DNA of 64,000 bases from Rhizobium sp. FKL33 (GCF_005222915.1 NZ_STFX01000015.1:62001-126000); one strand, 5' to 3'; shown: positions 18,002 through 27,278, numbered from the stretch's first letter. Notes: generated from the sequence alone by a model not told the origin. A program made the numbers and translations.

Positions 18002-18991
18002 TCAGAGAAAGCCCAGAATGCGCGTCGTGATCGGATCGTGATCGGAAAGCGGCCGGCCCGAGGGATCGAGCGACGGCGTGATGACAGTCTCCGACATCTC
18101 GAGCCCGCGCGTCAGGAACCAGTCGAGTTTCATCGCCCTGTCAGGCCAGCGGGTGATCAGGCTGGGTCGCGTCGTCATCTGATCGAGCGGACCGCCATGG
18201 CGGGTGAAGCCGCGCGCCGCGCTCATCGAAAACAGGCCTTCCGCCTCGAAATCGCCGCCGGCGTGGTTGCCGGTGTTGAGATCGCCGCCGATCAGGATCG
18301 GCAGGTCGGGAAAGGCTTGCTCCAGCCGGTCGATCATATCAGCCGTCTGTTTTTCGCGATAGGCGGCGGTCGTTGCGCTTTCAAGATGGACGGAGACGGC
18401 GACGAAGGGGCCGGATGTGGTGTCGATCAGCCCGCCCACGGCGCAGCGCTCGCCAATGCGCGGCTGGTCCTTATCGCCGCGCCAGAGACGCTCGCCCCAC
18501 AGCCGGATCATGAACGGCTCGCGGATCGGCGCGGCAGACAGGAGGCCGTTGCCGTGAAAGCCCTTGAGGTTGAACGAGTCGGTGCAGAACTCCCGCTCCG
18601 TGTCCGAGCCCAGGCCGAGTTCGAGAAACTCGACGCCATAGGCATAGGCCATGTTCATCTGCTTCGCGAGGTCGCGCGTCGTGTGCCGCTGGCCGGTGCG
18701 GGCCATGCCGTTGTCCATTTCGGACAGCAGCACCAGATTAGGCGCGTGTTGCTTCAGATGGATGGCGCTGTCCTCGACAAACAGGCAGCGTTCCAGATTC
18801 CAGGCCGATACGGTGATTGGAAAGGCGAGGGGGCCTGATGTGGATGCGGTTCCGGCCGCCTCAAGCGAGGTCATTGCGGCAAGCCCCGACATCACGGAGT
18901 CATGCTCCAGCACCGTTTCAATGGCGCGGGGGAGGGCGTCGCGCATCGCCTGGGAGGGAGCGGCGAGTTCGGAAACCAAGGTCCTGATCAT
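18002..18991 (-). CDS. Endonuclease/exonuclease/phosphatase (EEP) family hydrolase in the ugp operon
   Basis: A 329-aa protein with the full EEP active site: Asn65 and Glu67 in SAWNLERC, Glu91 in [15 protein letters not shown] near 146-152, GGDLNT at 235-240 and SDHDP at 316-320. EEP enzymes are Mg-dependent phosphodiesterases or phosphatases acting on nucleic acids, sphingomyelin or inositol phosphates. Its ATG overlaps the ugpC stop by 4 bp, so it belongs to the Pho-box ugpBAEC operon, where other bacteria carry ugpQ (a GDPD-fold glycerophosphodiesterase). I infer that it releases phosphate or glycerol phosphate from an imported or lipid phosphodiester. There is no signal peptide, so it should be cytosolic. 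The substrate is unproven. Confidence 0.85.
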   Translation of the reverse strand: MIRTLVSELAAPSQAMRDALPRAIETVLEHDSVMSGLAAMTSLEAAGTASTSGPLAFPITVSAWNLERCLFVEDSAIHLKQHAPNLVLLSEMDNGMARTGQRHTTRDLAKQMNMAYAYGVEFLELGLGSDTEREFCTDSFNLKGFHGNGLLSAAPIREPFMIRLWGERLWRGDKDQPRIGERCAVGGLIDTTSGPFVAVSVHLESATTAAYREKQTADMIDRLEQAFPDLPILIGGDLNTGNHAGGDFEAEGLFSMSAARGFTRHGGPLDQMTTRPSLITRWPDRAMKLDWFLTRGLEMSETVITPSLDPSGRPLSDHDPITTRILGFL

Positions 18992-20085
18992 GCCAGCGCC
19001 TCCGCCCGGTGCGCCGCAGCGACGCCGTCGCTCTGCCCCAGCCGCTTGCCCGTCTGCGCCGAGAAGGCGTGCAGCTTGTTCTCGGTTATCGACAGTCCCA
19101 TTTCGCCCCGGAAGGCGTGAATGCTGGCGGTGACGACCGACACCGGCTGGCCGCCGACCAGTCCATGCAACAGCCGCTGGGCGCCGAGTTCCTCGACATA
19201 ATCCAGTTCGAAGCGAAGTCCCTGTGCGGGATCCATGGAGAGAGCGGCGTCTTCGGGACGGAAGCCGAGCGTCAGAGACGCATCTGATGTGAGCGGCTTC
19301 GACAGCGCCAGCCATTGATCGCCGATCTTCACGCCGGCGCCTTCGGCCTGCGCCTTCACGAGGTTCATCGCCGGCGAGCCAATGAAGCTCGCGACGAAGG
19401 TGGAGGCGGGGCGATGATAGACGTCGAGCGGGCTGCCGATCTGCTCGATCTCGCCCTTGTTGAGCACAACGAGGCGGTCCGCCAGCGTCATCGCCTCCAG
19501 CTGGTCGTGGGTGACATAGATCGAGGTCGTGCCGAGCCGGCGCTGCAGGCGCTTGATCTCGCCGCGCATGGTGACGCGCAGCTTGGCGTCGAGATTGGAG
19601 AGCGGCTCGTCGAACAGGAAGGCGGCGGGCTGGCGAACGATCGCCCGGCCCATGGCCACGCGCTGGCGCTGGCCGCCGGAAAGCGCCCGAGGCTTGCGGT
19701 CGAGATAGGGCTCGATCTCCAACATGCGGGCGGCGTCGGCCACGCGGGCAGCGATCTCGGCCTTGGGCGTCTTGCGGTTCTTGAGGCCGTAAGCGAGGTT
19801 GTCGCGCACGGTCATATGCGGATAGAGCGCATAATTCTGGAACACCATGGCGATGTCGCGATCGGCGGGATCGACATCGTTGACGCGGCGGTCGCCGATG
19901 CGGACTTCGCCGGCGGAGATTTCCTCGAGCCCGGCTACCATGCGCAGCAGCGTGGACTTGCCGCAGCCGGAGGGGCCGACCAGCACGATGAACTCGCCGT
20001 CCTTGATGGCGATGGAGATGTCCCGTACGGCCTGCGCGCCGCCGGCATAGATTTTCGAAACGGATTTGATGTCGATGGTCGCCAT
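18988..20085 (-). CDS. ugpC: sn-glycerol-3-phosphate ABC transporter ATP-binding protein
   Basis: ATPase subunit of the UgpBAEC importer. Walker [15 protein letters not shown]-loop [12 protein letters not shown], signature [14 protein letters not shown], Walker [15 protein letters not shown] and the switch His in VTHDQ are all intact. A C-terminal regulatory TOBE/OB domain follows from about residue 235. A GTG at 20097 overlaps the ugpE stop (GTGA), but the family N-terminus starts at the ATG at 20085 (365 aa), which I use. Coupled downstream to the EEP gene. Confidence 0.92.
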   Translation of the reverse strand: MATIDIKSVSKIYAGGAQAVRDISIAIKDGEFIVLVGPSGCGKSTLLRMVAGLEEISAGEVRIGDRRVNDVDPADRDIAMVFQNYALYPHMTVRDNLAYGLKNRKTPKAEIAARVADAARMLEIEPYLDRKPRALSGGQRQRVAMGRAIVRQPAAFLFDEPLSNLDAKLRVTMRGEIKRLQRRLGTTSIYVTHDQLEAMTLADRLVVLNKGEIEQIGSPLDVYHRPASTFVASFIGSPAMNLVKAQAEGAGVKIGDQWLALSKPLTSDASLTLGFRPEDAALSMDPAQGLRFELDYVEELGAQRLLHGLVGGQPVSVVTASIHAFRGEMGLSITENKLHAFSAQTGKRLGQSDGVAAAHRAEALA

Positions 20086-20093
20086 GGCGGTTC

Positions 20094-20936
20094 TCACTTG
20101 TCGCTTTCGGTCAGGCCCTTGATGAACCAGCGCTGGAAGATCACGACGATCAGCACCGGCGGGACCATGGCGAGCACGGCCATGGCGAAGGCTTCGTTAT
20201 AGTCGGGGATCTGGGCGCCCACCCAGACGACGAGGATCTGCTTGATGCCGCGCACCAGCGTGTAGAAGCTCTCGTCATTGGTCATCAGCATCGGCCAGAG
20301 ATACTGGTTCCAGCCATAGACGAACATGATGATGAACATGGCCGCCATCATGGTGCGCGACAGCGGAACGAGAATGTCGATGAAGAATTTGAACGGCCCC
20401 GCGCCATCGATGCGGGCCGCTTCGAGGATCTCGTCCGGCACCGACTTGAAGAATTGCCGGAAGAAGAAGGTGCCTGTGGCGGAGGCGAGCAGCGGCACGA
20501 TCAGGCCGGTATAGGTGTTGATCAGGCCGAGCTTGTGCATCACCTCGTAGGAGGGAAGAATGCGCACTTCGAGCGGCAGGAGCAGCGTGGTGAAGATGAT
20601 CCAGAACATCAGCGTGGCGGCGCGAAAGCGGAAATAGACGATCGCATAGGCCGCCAGCATCGACAGCACGATCTTGCCGACCGCAAAGCCGATGCCGAGG
20701 ATCAGCGAATTGGTCAGCATGGTCAGGCCCGTCACCTTGCCGGTGAAGCCGCCCTGATGGCTGAGCACTTTCTGATAGGTCTCGGTGAAATGACCGCCGA
20801 GTGAGAAGGTCAGCCCGTTCATATGGATGTCGGCCGCCTCATGCGTCGAGGTGGTGAAGGCCACCACCACCGGCAGGATCATCAGCAGCGAGCCGAGAAT
20901 GAGGATGAGGTGATCGAAAGGCGATGTGCGGCGCAT
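20094..20936 (-). CDS. ugpE: sn-glycerol-3-phosphate ABC transporter permease
   Basis: Second membrane subunit of the Ugp importer: 280 aa and about six transmembrane helices. The EAA loop, [20 protein letters not shown], contacts the UgpC ATPase. It lies 10 bp after ugpA and just before ugpC. The N-terminus has a positive leader (MRRTSPFDH) followed by the first helix, as in MalG-type permeases. Confidence 0.93.
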   Translation of the reverse strand: MRRTSPFDHLILILGSLLMILPVVVAFTTSTHEAADIHMNGLTFSLGGHFTETYQKVLSHQGGFTGKVTGLTMLTNSLILGIGFAVGKIVLSMLAAYAIVYFRFRAATLMFWIIFTTLLLPLEVRILPSYEVMHKLGLINTYTGLIVPLLASATGTFFFRQFFKSVPDEILEAARIDGAGPFKFFIDILVPLSRTMMAAMFIIMFVYGWNQYLWPMLMTNDESFYTLVRGIKQILVVWVGAQIPDYNEAFAMAVLAMVPPVLIVVIFQRWFIKGLTESDK

Positions 20937-20946
20937 GGCGTTCTCC

Positions 20947-21828
20947 TCAACCGTAATGGACGCGCCGCTCGATGAAGCGGAACTGGAAGATGGTCAGCAC
21001 CAGCACGATCACCATCAGGATGACCGATTGCGCCGAGGAGCCGCCGAGATCATTGCCGCGGAAGCCGTCCATATAGACCTTGTAGGTCAGTGTGATCGGA
21101 TTGTTGGCCGCCTTGTCCTTCACCATCACGTCGATGACGCCGAATGTGTCGAACAGCGAATAGGTGAAGTTGATGATCAGCAGGAAGAAGGCGGTGGGCG
21201 TCAGAAGCGGAGCGGTCACCGTCCAGAATCGCCGGAAGCCGTTGCGGCAATCGATCGCGGCGGCCTCGCGGATCGAGGCTGGAATGCCCTGAAGCCCGGA
21301 GAGGAAGAAGATGAAGTTGTAGGGTATCTGCTTCCAGACCGCGACGAAGATCATCGCAAAGGCCGTGTCGTTATAATCGAGCCCCACCTTCATGTCCCAG
21401 CCGAACAGGGCGGCGAAGCGGACGAAGGGGCCGATATGCTGGTCGAAAAACATCATGCCGGTGAGGCCGGCCACCGGCGGGGCGATGGCGTAGACGGAAA
21501 TCAGGATGGTCTTGTAGGTCGAGGCGCCGCGAATGACCCCATCCGCCTTGACCGCGAGCAGCAGGCCGATCGACAGCGAAAAGAAGGTCACGACCACGGT
21601 GAAGAAGGCCGTGAAGCCGGCAATGCCGCGATATTCGGGCGAGGTCAGCGTGTCCCAGTAATTCTGCAGGCCGACGAAGGTCGAGCCGAAGCCGAACGGA
21701 TCTTCCAAATAGAAGGAAGACTGGATCGCCTGCACCGACGGCCAATAGAAGAAAATGAAGATCACCGCGAGCTGCGGCGCGAGAAACAGATAGGGAATGA
21801 CGGGCGATGAAAATTGGACGCGCTTCAT
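20947..21828 (-). CDS. ugpA: sn-glycerol-3-phosphate ABC transporter permease
   Basis: First membrane subunit of the Ugp importer: 293 aa, about six helices, beginning MKRVQFSSPVIPYLFLAPQL. The EAA loop IREAAAIDCRNGFRRFW is near residue 195. The frame has a TTG at 21849, but the ATG at 21828 with AGAGG upstream gives the standard length. A hairpin in the 96-bp gap after ugpB may lower its expression relative to the binding protein. Confidence 0.93.
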   Translation of the reverse strand: MKRVQFSSPVIPYLFLAPQLAVIFIFFYWPSVQAIQSSFYLEDPFGFGSTFVGLQNYWDTLTSPEYRGIAGFTAFFTVVVTFFSLSIGLLLAVKADGVIRGASTYKTILISVYAIAPPVAGLTGMMFFDQHIGPFVRFAALFGWDMKVGLDYNDTAFAMIFVAVWKQIPYNFIFFLSGLQGIPASIREAAAIDCRNGFRRFWTVTAPLLTPTAFFLLIINFTYSLFDTFGVIDVMVKDKAANNPITLTYKVYMDGFRGNDLGGSSAQSVILMVIVLVLTIFQFRFIERRVHYG

Positions 21829-21856
21829 CTGAGGCCTCTTCTGGCTCAAAGGAAGA

Positions 21857-21878
21857 ACCGCCTCCGGATGAAGGCGGT
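21857..21878 (-). terminator. Intercistronic hairpin between ugpB and ugpA
   Basis: On the minus strand ACCGCCT and AGGCGGT form a 7-bp stem followed by the pyrimidine-rich TCTTCCTTTG. Such leaky stem-loops after binding-protein genes commonly give more binding protein than permease, by partial termination or 3' protection. Confidence 0.5.
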
Positions 21879-21924
21879 CCTCATGATCGTCAGGTCCCTT
21901 CCATGCGAGGAAGGGGCGATGGCG

Positions 21925-23223
21925 TCAGCCAGACGTCTTGGCGAAGCGGGCGAGCAGTTCGTCGCCTTCCTTCTTGATCGTGGCGAGCGCGTCCTTCACC
22001 GAGGTCTCGTTGGCGAAGATGCGGTTGTATTCGCGCTCCATGATCTCGCGGATCTGCGGATAGAAGCCGAGGCGATAGCCCTTGGACCACTGGCCCGACG
22101 GCAGCATCAGCTGCTTGATGCCGACTTCGGCGACCGGCTTCTTCTCGTACCAGCCTTCTTTCTTGGCCAGTTCATAGGCTGCCTTGGTGACGGTCACATA
22201 GCCGGTTTCTTCATGGTAGAACTTCTGCACTTCCGGCGAGGTCAGGAACTGGAAGAAGTCGGCGACGCACTTGTTTTCTTCATCCGACTTGCCGGACATG
22301 GCGAACAGCGCCGCGCCGCCGATGAAGGAGTTGACGCCGGCGCCCTTGATGCCACCCCAGTAGGGCAGGAAGTCGGCCGAGAATGGCATCTGAGCCGTCT
22401 TCTGCAATCCGCCGAAAGAGCCCGACGAACCGATCCACAGAGCGGCCTTGTTTTCTTCGAAGACCTTCTGGTTGTCGGACCAGCCGGCGCCGTAATAGCC
22501 GAACCAGCCCTTGTCGGCCCAATCCTTGAGCTTGGTGAACATCATTTCGAGGTTCGGATCGGTGACGTTGAGCGTCGTGCCTTCGGTCGAATCATAGCCG
22601 TTGTTGTTGGAGGCGAACTGGATGTTGTTGCGCGAGAAGAAGTTCTCGGTGAACTGCCAGGTCAGCTGGGCCTGAACGAGCGGCACGAAACCGGCGTCCT
22701 TGAGCTTCGGCGCGATGGCTTCGAACTCTTCCCAGGTCTTCGGGGCTTCGACGCCGGCCTTCTTCAGCGCGTCGGTGTTGATATACATGATCGGGGCGGA
22801 CGAGTTGAACGGCATGCCGACGAACTTGCCGTCAGCGTCGGCGTAGAAATAGCGGATGCCGTCGATGAAGGCTTCGCGGTCGAACTTGTAGCCGGCCTTG
22901 TTGATCAGGTCTTCAGCCGGGATGACGGCGCCCTTGGCGTTGATGATCGTGGCGGCGCCGGCGTCGAACACCTGCAGGATGTTGGGCTGCTCGCCCGAAC
23001 GGAAGGCGGCGATGCCGGCGGCCAGCGCCTCTTCATAGGTGCCCTTGGAGACGGGGGTGAGCGCGCAAGCCGACTGGGCGGCGTTGAACTTCTTGGCGAC
23101 TTCGTTGATCACTTCGCCGTTCTTGCCGCTCATGCCGTGCCACCAGGTGATGTTGGTGGCGGCGAAGGACGTGGTGGCGGAGAGCGCGACGGCCATCACG
23201 GCCAGCGAGAACTTCTTCAACAT
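21925..23223 (-). CDS. ugpB: sn-glycerol-3-phosphate-binding periplasmic protein
   Basis: A periplasmic substrate-binding protein of 432 aa with a Sec signal peptide (MLKKFSLAVMAVALSATTSFA, cleaved before ATN). ITWWHGMSGKNGEVINEVAK is the typical UgpB start of the mature protein, and YYGAGWSDNQKVFEENKAAL and PYWGGIKGAGVNSFIGGAAL are further family blocks. It delivers glycerol 3-phosphate, or glycerophosphodiesters such as glycerophosphocholine, to UgpAE. It heads the operon ugpB-A-E-C-EEP and is preceded by a three-repeat Pho box, so phosphate starvation should induce it. Confidence 0.95.
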   Translation of the reverse strand: MLKKFSLAVMAVALSATTSFAATNITWWHGMSGKNGEVINEVAKKFNAAQSACALTPVSKGTYEEALAAGIAAFRSGEQPNILQVFDAGAATIINAKGAVIPAEDLINKAGYKFDREAFIDGIRYFYADADGKFVGMPFNSSAPIMYINTDALKKAGVEAPKTWEEFEAIAPKLKDAGFVPLVQAQLTWQFTENFFSRNNIQFASNNNGYDSTEGTTLNVTDPNLEMMFTKLKDWADKGWFGYYGAGWSDNQKVFEENKAALWIGSSGSFGGLQKTAQMPFSADFLPYWGGIKGAGVNSFIGGAALFAMSGKSDEENKCVADFFQFLTSPEVQKFYHEETGYVTVTKAAYELAKKEGWYEKKPVAEVGIKQLMLPSGQWSKGYRLGFYPQIREIMEREYNRIFANETSVKDALATIKKEGDELLARFAKTSG

Positions 23224-23281
23224 GTGCGTTTTCCCTGTTGTTGACCGGGTATCGGTTCGGGGAGTGCACTAGTCTGTTCCA

Positions 23282-23310
23282 GTGACAGCGCGGTTACGCT
23301 TTTGTGACAG
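23282..23310 (-). promoter_or_regulatory. Pho box (three direct repeats) upstream of ugpB
   Basis: On the minus strand the repeats CTGTCAC, GCGTAAC and CTGTCAC are each separated by 4 nt (AAAA and CGCG), an 11-bp period. This matches the PhoB direct-repeat pattern and has one repeat more than the minimal box. It ends 58 bp before the ugpB start. Confidence 0.88.
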
Positions 23311-23327
23311 CTTGTTGACGTTAACTG

Positions 23328-23690
23328 TTAGAAATAGCTCATAAAATGCGCGGGCCAGCGCCATGGCCTGATGACCACCACATCATAACGCGCCCCAAGA
23401 TCAGCCGCCTGCTGCTGGCGCGAGAGCCAGATGTCGCTTGCGCGCCGGATGCGTTCTTGCGTCTCGGCGGTCACCGCATTCAGCCCGTCTTCTATCGAAG
23501 CCCGCGCCTTGACTTCGATGAAGACGGCGAGATCCTTCTTGCGGGCGACGATGTCGATTTCGCCGGAGCGCGTCTTGTAGCGCATTGCCATGATCCGGTA
23601 GCCCTTGGCGATGAGATAGAAGGCGGCGAGATGTTCGGCGACATGGCCGCGAAGGAAGGCGCGTCGGCGATTCCTCGACGGCGCTGTCAT
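23328..23690 (-). CDS. yraN: YraN family protein (UPF0102)
   Basis: A small predicted nuclease-fold protein of 120 aa. The core KTRSGEIDIVARKKDLAVFI, followed by EVKAR, holds the D-ExK-type catalytic residues of restriction-endonuclease-like folds. RGHVAEHLAAFYLIAKGYRI at the N-terminus is the other conserved block. Its cellular role is poorly known. It overlaps rsmI by 4 bp (ATGA), so the two are coupled. The ugp operon begins directly downstream on the same strand. Confidence 0.92.
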   Translation of the reverse strand: MTAPSRNRRRAFLRGHVAEHLAAFYLIAKGYRIMAMRYKTRSGEIDIVARKKDLAVFIEVKARASIEDGLNAVTAETQERIRRASDIWLSRQQQAADLGARYDVVVIRPWRWPAHFMSYF

Positions 23691-24604
23691 CCCCGCTCCT
23701 CCTTGAGCTCCAGGAGGCGCTGATAGAGATCCTTGCGGGGCAGCCCCGTTTCGCGAGCGGCTTCCGCGGCCGCCTTGGCGGTGGGCAAGGAGACAGAGAG
23801 TTCGCGCAGATAGGCGTCGAGCGCTTCGCCTTCGGGCGCCGCTTCCGCTTCCGGCGGCGCGATGGCCAGCACGATCTCGCCCTTCACATTGTCCTGCGCG
23901 CTATAGAATTGAGCGAGCTCGCCGAGGCTGCCGCGCCGGAACTCCTCATAGGTCTTGGTCAGTTCTCTGCAGACGCAAGCCTGCCTGTTTTCACCCAGAA
24001 CCAGGGCTGCGTCCGCAAGGGAGGCCGCAATCCGGTGCGGCGATTCGAACATGATCAACGTGCCCGGTACAGTGGCGATTTCCTTGAAGCGGTCGCGCCT
24101 GGCCTTTTCCTTCTGCGGCAGGAAGCCGCCGAAGAAAAACGAATCGCTCGGCAGGCCCGCCGCCGACAAAGCGGTGATCACCGAGGAAGGGCCGGGAATC
24201 GGGATGGCCTTTCGCCCCGCCTCGACCACGCTCTGCACCAGCCGGAAGCCGGGATCCGAAACCAGGGGCGTGCCGGCGTCCGAAATCAGCGCCACCGATT
24301 TTCCCGCCTCGATCTCCGCGATCAGGCGCGGTCCGGCCTCCGTGGCGTTGTGTTCGTGATAGGGATAGGGCCGGCGGCTGATGCCGTAGCGTTCCAGCAG
24401 CACCCGGCTCACGCGGGTGTCTTCTGCGGCGATAATGTCTGCCGCAGCCAAAGTCTCCAGCGCGCGCAGCGTAATGTCGCCGAGATTGCCGATCGGCGTG
24501 GCCACCAGATAGAGGCCGGGCTCGAGCGGACGCGCCGGGATTTCGAGCGTGCGGATGCGGAATTTCCGGTCGCCGGAAGGCGCTGCGCTATCGTCGTCGT
24601 CCAA
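23687..24604 (-). CDS. rsmI: 16S rRNA (cytidine-1402 2'-O)-methyltransferase
   Basis: A tetrapyrrole-methylase-fold enzyme that methylates the ribose of C1402 in 16S rRNA. LYLVATPIGNLGDITLRAL is the conserved N-terminal loop. AEDTRVSRVLLERYGI, LISDAGTPLVSDPGF and PIPGPSSVITALSAAGLP follow, and FFGGFLPQKE is typical of RsmI. The protein has 305 aa. The start is a TTG at 24604, supported by GGAG at a 6-nt spacing; there is no ATG before the conserved domain. Confidence 0.93.
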   Translation of the reverse strand: MDDDDSAAPSGDRKFRIRTLEIPARPLEPGLYLVATPIGNLGDITLRALETLAAADIIAAEDTRVSRVLLERYGISRRPYPYHEHNATEAGPRLIAEIEAGKSVALISDAGTPLVSDPGFRLVQSVVEAGRKAIPIPGPSSVITALSAAGLPSDSFFFGGFLPQKEKARRDRFKEIATVPGTLIMFESPHRIAASLADAALVLGENRQACVCRELTKTYEEFRRGSLGELAQFYSAQDNVKGEIVLAIAPPEAEAAPEGEALDAYLRELSVSLPTAKAAAEAARETGLPRKDLYQRLLELKEERG

Positions 24605-24781
24605 GTCTTGCTCCGGAAGTGAATGAAGTCAGGCCTTTATGGGCCGGGGGCGGATCATGTGCAAGGCGCGTTTTTCGGATCGAAAGCACTTGCAATATCA
24701 TTGCGCTTTCTGCCATTTTGCCCGTCCGCGCGGGGGCGGGCGACGCCGGAACGTCCGGCAAGAACAAAAAACGGTAGGATC

Positions 24782-25900
24782 ATGCGTATCACACTCGAGC
24801 GTTCCAATCTCCTGAAATCCCTGGGACACGTCCATCGCGTAGTGGAGCGTCGCAACACGATCCCGATCCTGTCCAACGTGCTGCTGAAGGCAGAGGGCGC
24901 GTCGCTGACCATGAAGGCGACCGACCTCGATCTCGAAATCACCGAGGCCGCGCCGGCGCTGACCGAGCAGGCGGGCGCCACCACGGTGCCCGCGCATCTT
25001 CTCTACGAAATCGTCCGCAAGCTGCCCGACGGCTCGGAAGTGTCGCTCAGCACCTCGGCCGACGGCGCAACCATGAGCGTCGCCTCGGGTCGGTCGAAAT
25101 TCTCGCTGCAATGCCTGCCGGAAAACGATTTTCCGGATCTGACCGCCGGGACTTTCGCCAACGCCTTCACCATCAAGGCGGCCGATCTCAAGATGCTGAT
25201 CGAGCGCACCCAATTCGCCATCTCCACCGAGGAGACGCGCTATTATCTGAACGGCATCTTCCTGCACACGGTCGAAACCGGCGGCGCGCTGAAGCTGCGC
25301 GCGGTGGCGACCGACGGGCATCGCCTGGCCCGCGCCGAAATCGAAGCGCCCTCGGGCTCCGAAGGCATGCCGGGCATCATCGTGCCGCGCAAGACAGTCG
25401 GCGAAATCCAGAAACTGATCGAAAATCCCGAGGCCGAAATCCGTTTCGAAGTCTCCGACGCCAAGATCCGCCTGTCCTTCGGCGAGATCGTGCTGACCTC
25501 AAAGCTGATCGACGGCACCTTCCCGGATTACCAGCGCGTCATTCCCTCAGGCAATGACAAGGAAATGCGGGTGGATTGCGCCACCTTCGCCAGCGCCGTC
25601 GATCGCGTGTCGACCATTTCCTCAGAGCGCGGTCGCGCCGTGAAGCTCGCGCTCTCCGAAGGGCAGATGGTGCTGACGGTGAACAATCCCGACTCGGGCA
25701 GCGCGACGGAAGAACTCGCCATTTCCTATGATGGCGACCCGCTCGAGATTGGCTTCAATGCCCGCTATCTGCTCGACATCACCGGTCAATTGGCCGGCGA
25801 CGATGCGGTGTTCAAGCTCGCCGATCCCGGCTCGCCGACGATCATTCTCGATTCGACGGGCGCGGACGCGCTTTACGTTCTGATGCCGATGCGCGTCTGA
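24782..25900 (+). CDS. dnaN: DNA polymerase III subunit beta (sliding clamp)
   Basis: Ring-shaped processivity clamp of the replicative polymerase, 372 aa, with three repeated clamp domains. MRITLERSNLLKSLGHVHRV and VVERRNTIPILSNVLL open the protein, and it ends LYVLMPMRV, the usual clamp C-terminus that lines the protein-binding pocket. The frame is open from 24623, but homology and AGGATC point to the ATG at 24782. dnaA and recF are not beside it, which is common in this order. It is divergent from rsmI. Confidence 0.97.
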   Translation: MRITLERSNLLKSLGHVHRVVERRNTIPILSNVLLKAEGASLTMKATDLDLEITEAAPALTEQAGATTVPAHLLYEIVRKLPDGSEVSLSTSADGATMSVASGRSKFSLQCLPENDFPDLTAGTFANAFTIKAADLKMLIERTQFAISTEETRYYLNGIFLHTVETGGALKLRAVATDGHRLARAEIEAPSGSEGMPGIIVPRKTVGEIQKLIENPEAEIRFEVSDAKIRLSFGEIVLTSKLIDGTFPDYQRVIPSGNDKEMRVDCATFASAVDRVSTISSERGRAVKLALSEGQMVLTVNNPDSGSATEELAISYDGDPLEIGFNARYLLDITGQLAGDDAVFKLADPGSPTIILDSTGADALYVLMPMRV

Positions 25901-25998
25901 CACAGCCGAAATATTTCCGGTTCGTTAACCATGGGCCCCTTGCCTCTTGGGCCGCGCCGCTTCACATATCGGTCAACGACCATGAAGGGCGCAGGCGC

Positions 25999-26595
25999 AT
26001 GCATCGACTGAAGACACGATTCGCCGAAAAGTTCGACGACGAGATCCGTTTCATCAAGGGGATGATGTCGCGTCCAAAGACGGTCGGAGCCATAGCCCCG
26101 ACCTCGTCGCGAACCGCCCGCGCCATGGCCGAAGCGGTCGACGTCAATTCCAGGCTACCCGTTCTCGAACTCGGACCCGGCACCGGCGTCATCACCCGCG
26201 CCATTCTCCAGCATGGCGTCGAGCCCTCCCGGATTTTTTCCATCGAATATTCCGAGGATTTCCTCAGCCATCTCCGGGTGAAATATCCGGGCGTGAATTT
26301 CCTGCATGGCGACGCCTTCGACGTTTTCAATGCGTTGCCGGCCCATGCTGGACGGCAGTTCGATTGCGTGATCTCCGGCATTCCACTCCTTAATTTTCCG
26401 ATGGAGGCGCGCATCCGCCTGATCGAGGATCTGCTCGACCTGGTGCCGCGCGGCCGTCCGGTGGTGCAATTCTCCTATGGACCGGTGTCTCCGGTCATCG
26501 CCAAGCCCGAGAGCTATCGCATCAAGCACCATCACTTCATCGTGCGGAACCTGCCGCCGGCGCAGATCTGGCATTATTACCGCCCCGTGTCCTGA
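25999..26595 (+). CDS. pmtA: Phospholipid N-methyltransferase, PmtA type
   Basis: An SAM-dependent methyltransferase of 198 aa. The SAM loop is VLELGPGTGVITRAIL (about residues 54-69), and FDDEIRFIKGMMSRPKTVGA upstream closely resembles rhizobial PmtA. That enzyme methylates phosphatidylethanolamine to phosphatidylcholine at the inner membrane. Location beside dnaN matches what I recall for Sinorhizobium and Agrobacterium pmtA. The same family contains rRNA-adenine-methylase-like proteins, so activity is inferred. Its stop overlaps the next start by one base (TGATG). Confidence 0.8.
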   Translation: MHRLKTRFAEKFDDEIRFIKGMMSRPKTVGAIAPTSSRTARAMAEAVDVNSRLPVLELGPGTGVITRAILQHGVEPSRIFSIEYSEDFLSHLRVKYPGVNFLHGDAFDVFNALPAHAGRQFDCVISGIPLLNFPMEARIRLIEDLLDLVPRGRPVVQFSYGPVSPVIAKPESYRIKHHHFIVRNLPPAQIWHYYRPVS

Positions 26596-27194
26596 TGTTC
26601 GGGGTCTACGTCACCCATCCGCAGGTTCGGATCGATCCCGTGGTTCCCGTGCCGAATTGGGGGCTGTCGGATGTGGGTCGAGCACGTGCGGAAAAGACCG
26701 CCGCCGCGGCCTGGATCCGGGACATCGACCGAATTGTTTCCAGCGACGAAACCAAGGCCACCGAGACCGCGCATATTCTTGCTTCCGCCAAGGGGCTGGA
26801 TGTCGAGATCGGCGAGGGCATGGGCGAGAACGACCGCAGCGCCACCGGCTTTCTGCCGCCGCCTGAGTTCGAAAAGGCTGCCGACTGGTTCTTCGCCCAT
26901 CCCGACGAGAGCTTTCACGGCTGGGAGCGCGCCGTGGACGCCCAGGCGCGGATCGTCGCGGCCGTCCGGACGGCGCTTGCAGACTGGCCTGTCGATCGTC
27001 CGATCGCCTTCGTCGGCCATGGCGGCGTCGGAACTCTTCTCAAATGCTGGCTCGGAAACATGCCGATCAGCCGAACGCCGGATCAGAAGGGCGGCGGCGG
27101 CGGCAATCTCTTCGCGTTCCGCCTCGAGAATCTGGCCCTGATGTCGGACTGGACGCCGATGGAAGACTGGGCCGGCCCTGACGGAAGCGGTTGA
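26595..27194 (+). CDS. Histidine phosphatase family protein with altered RHG motif
   Basis: A 199-aa protein with the histidine-phosphatase layout: an N-terminal catalytic-His segment, LSDVGRARAEKTA, a Ser-Asp-Glu-Thr-Lys-Ala-Thr-Glu-Thr-Ala block (SDETKATETA) and a second His in AFVGHGGVGTLL. The hallmark RHG is replaced by T-H-P (VYVTHPQV): His8 is kept but the Arg is lost. I recall rhizobial homologues with the same THPQV, so this appears to be a subgroup and not a broken gene. The substrate is unknown. It is translationally coupled to pmtA. Confidence 0.75.
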   Translation: MFGVYVTHPQVRIDPVVPVPNWGLSDVGRARAEKTAAAAWIRDIDRIVSSDETKATETAHILASAKGLDVEIGEGMGENDRSATGFLPPPEFEKAADWFFAHPDESFHGWERAVDAQARIVAAVRTALADWPVDRPIAFVGHGGVGTLLKCWLGNMPISRTPDQKGGGGGNLFAFRLENLALMSDWTPMEDWAGPDGSG

Positions 27195-27278
27195 TTTCGC
27201 GGCCTTGACGCCGCTCCTGTCTTGCGGCTCGCGCCTGCTCGTGGCACTGCTGCCGCAACGCGAAAAGGAGAGGCTCTC

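Noticed and set aside
21814-23244. 476-aa open frame antisense to ugpB
   Set aside because: Mirror of a clear periplasmic binding protein; composition is typical of an antisense shadow.
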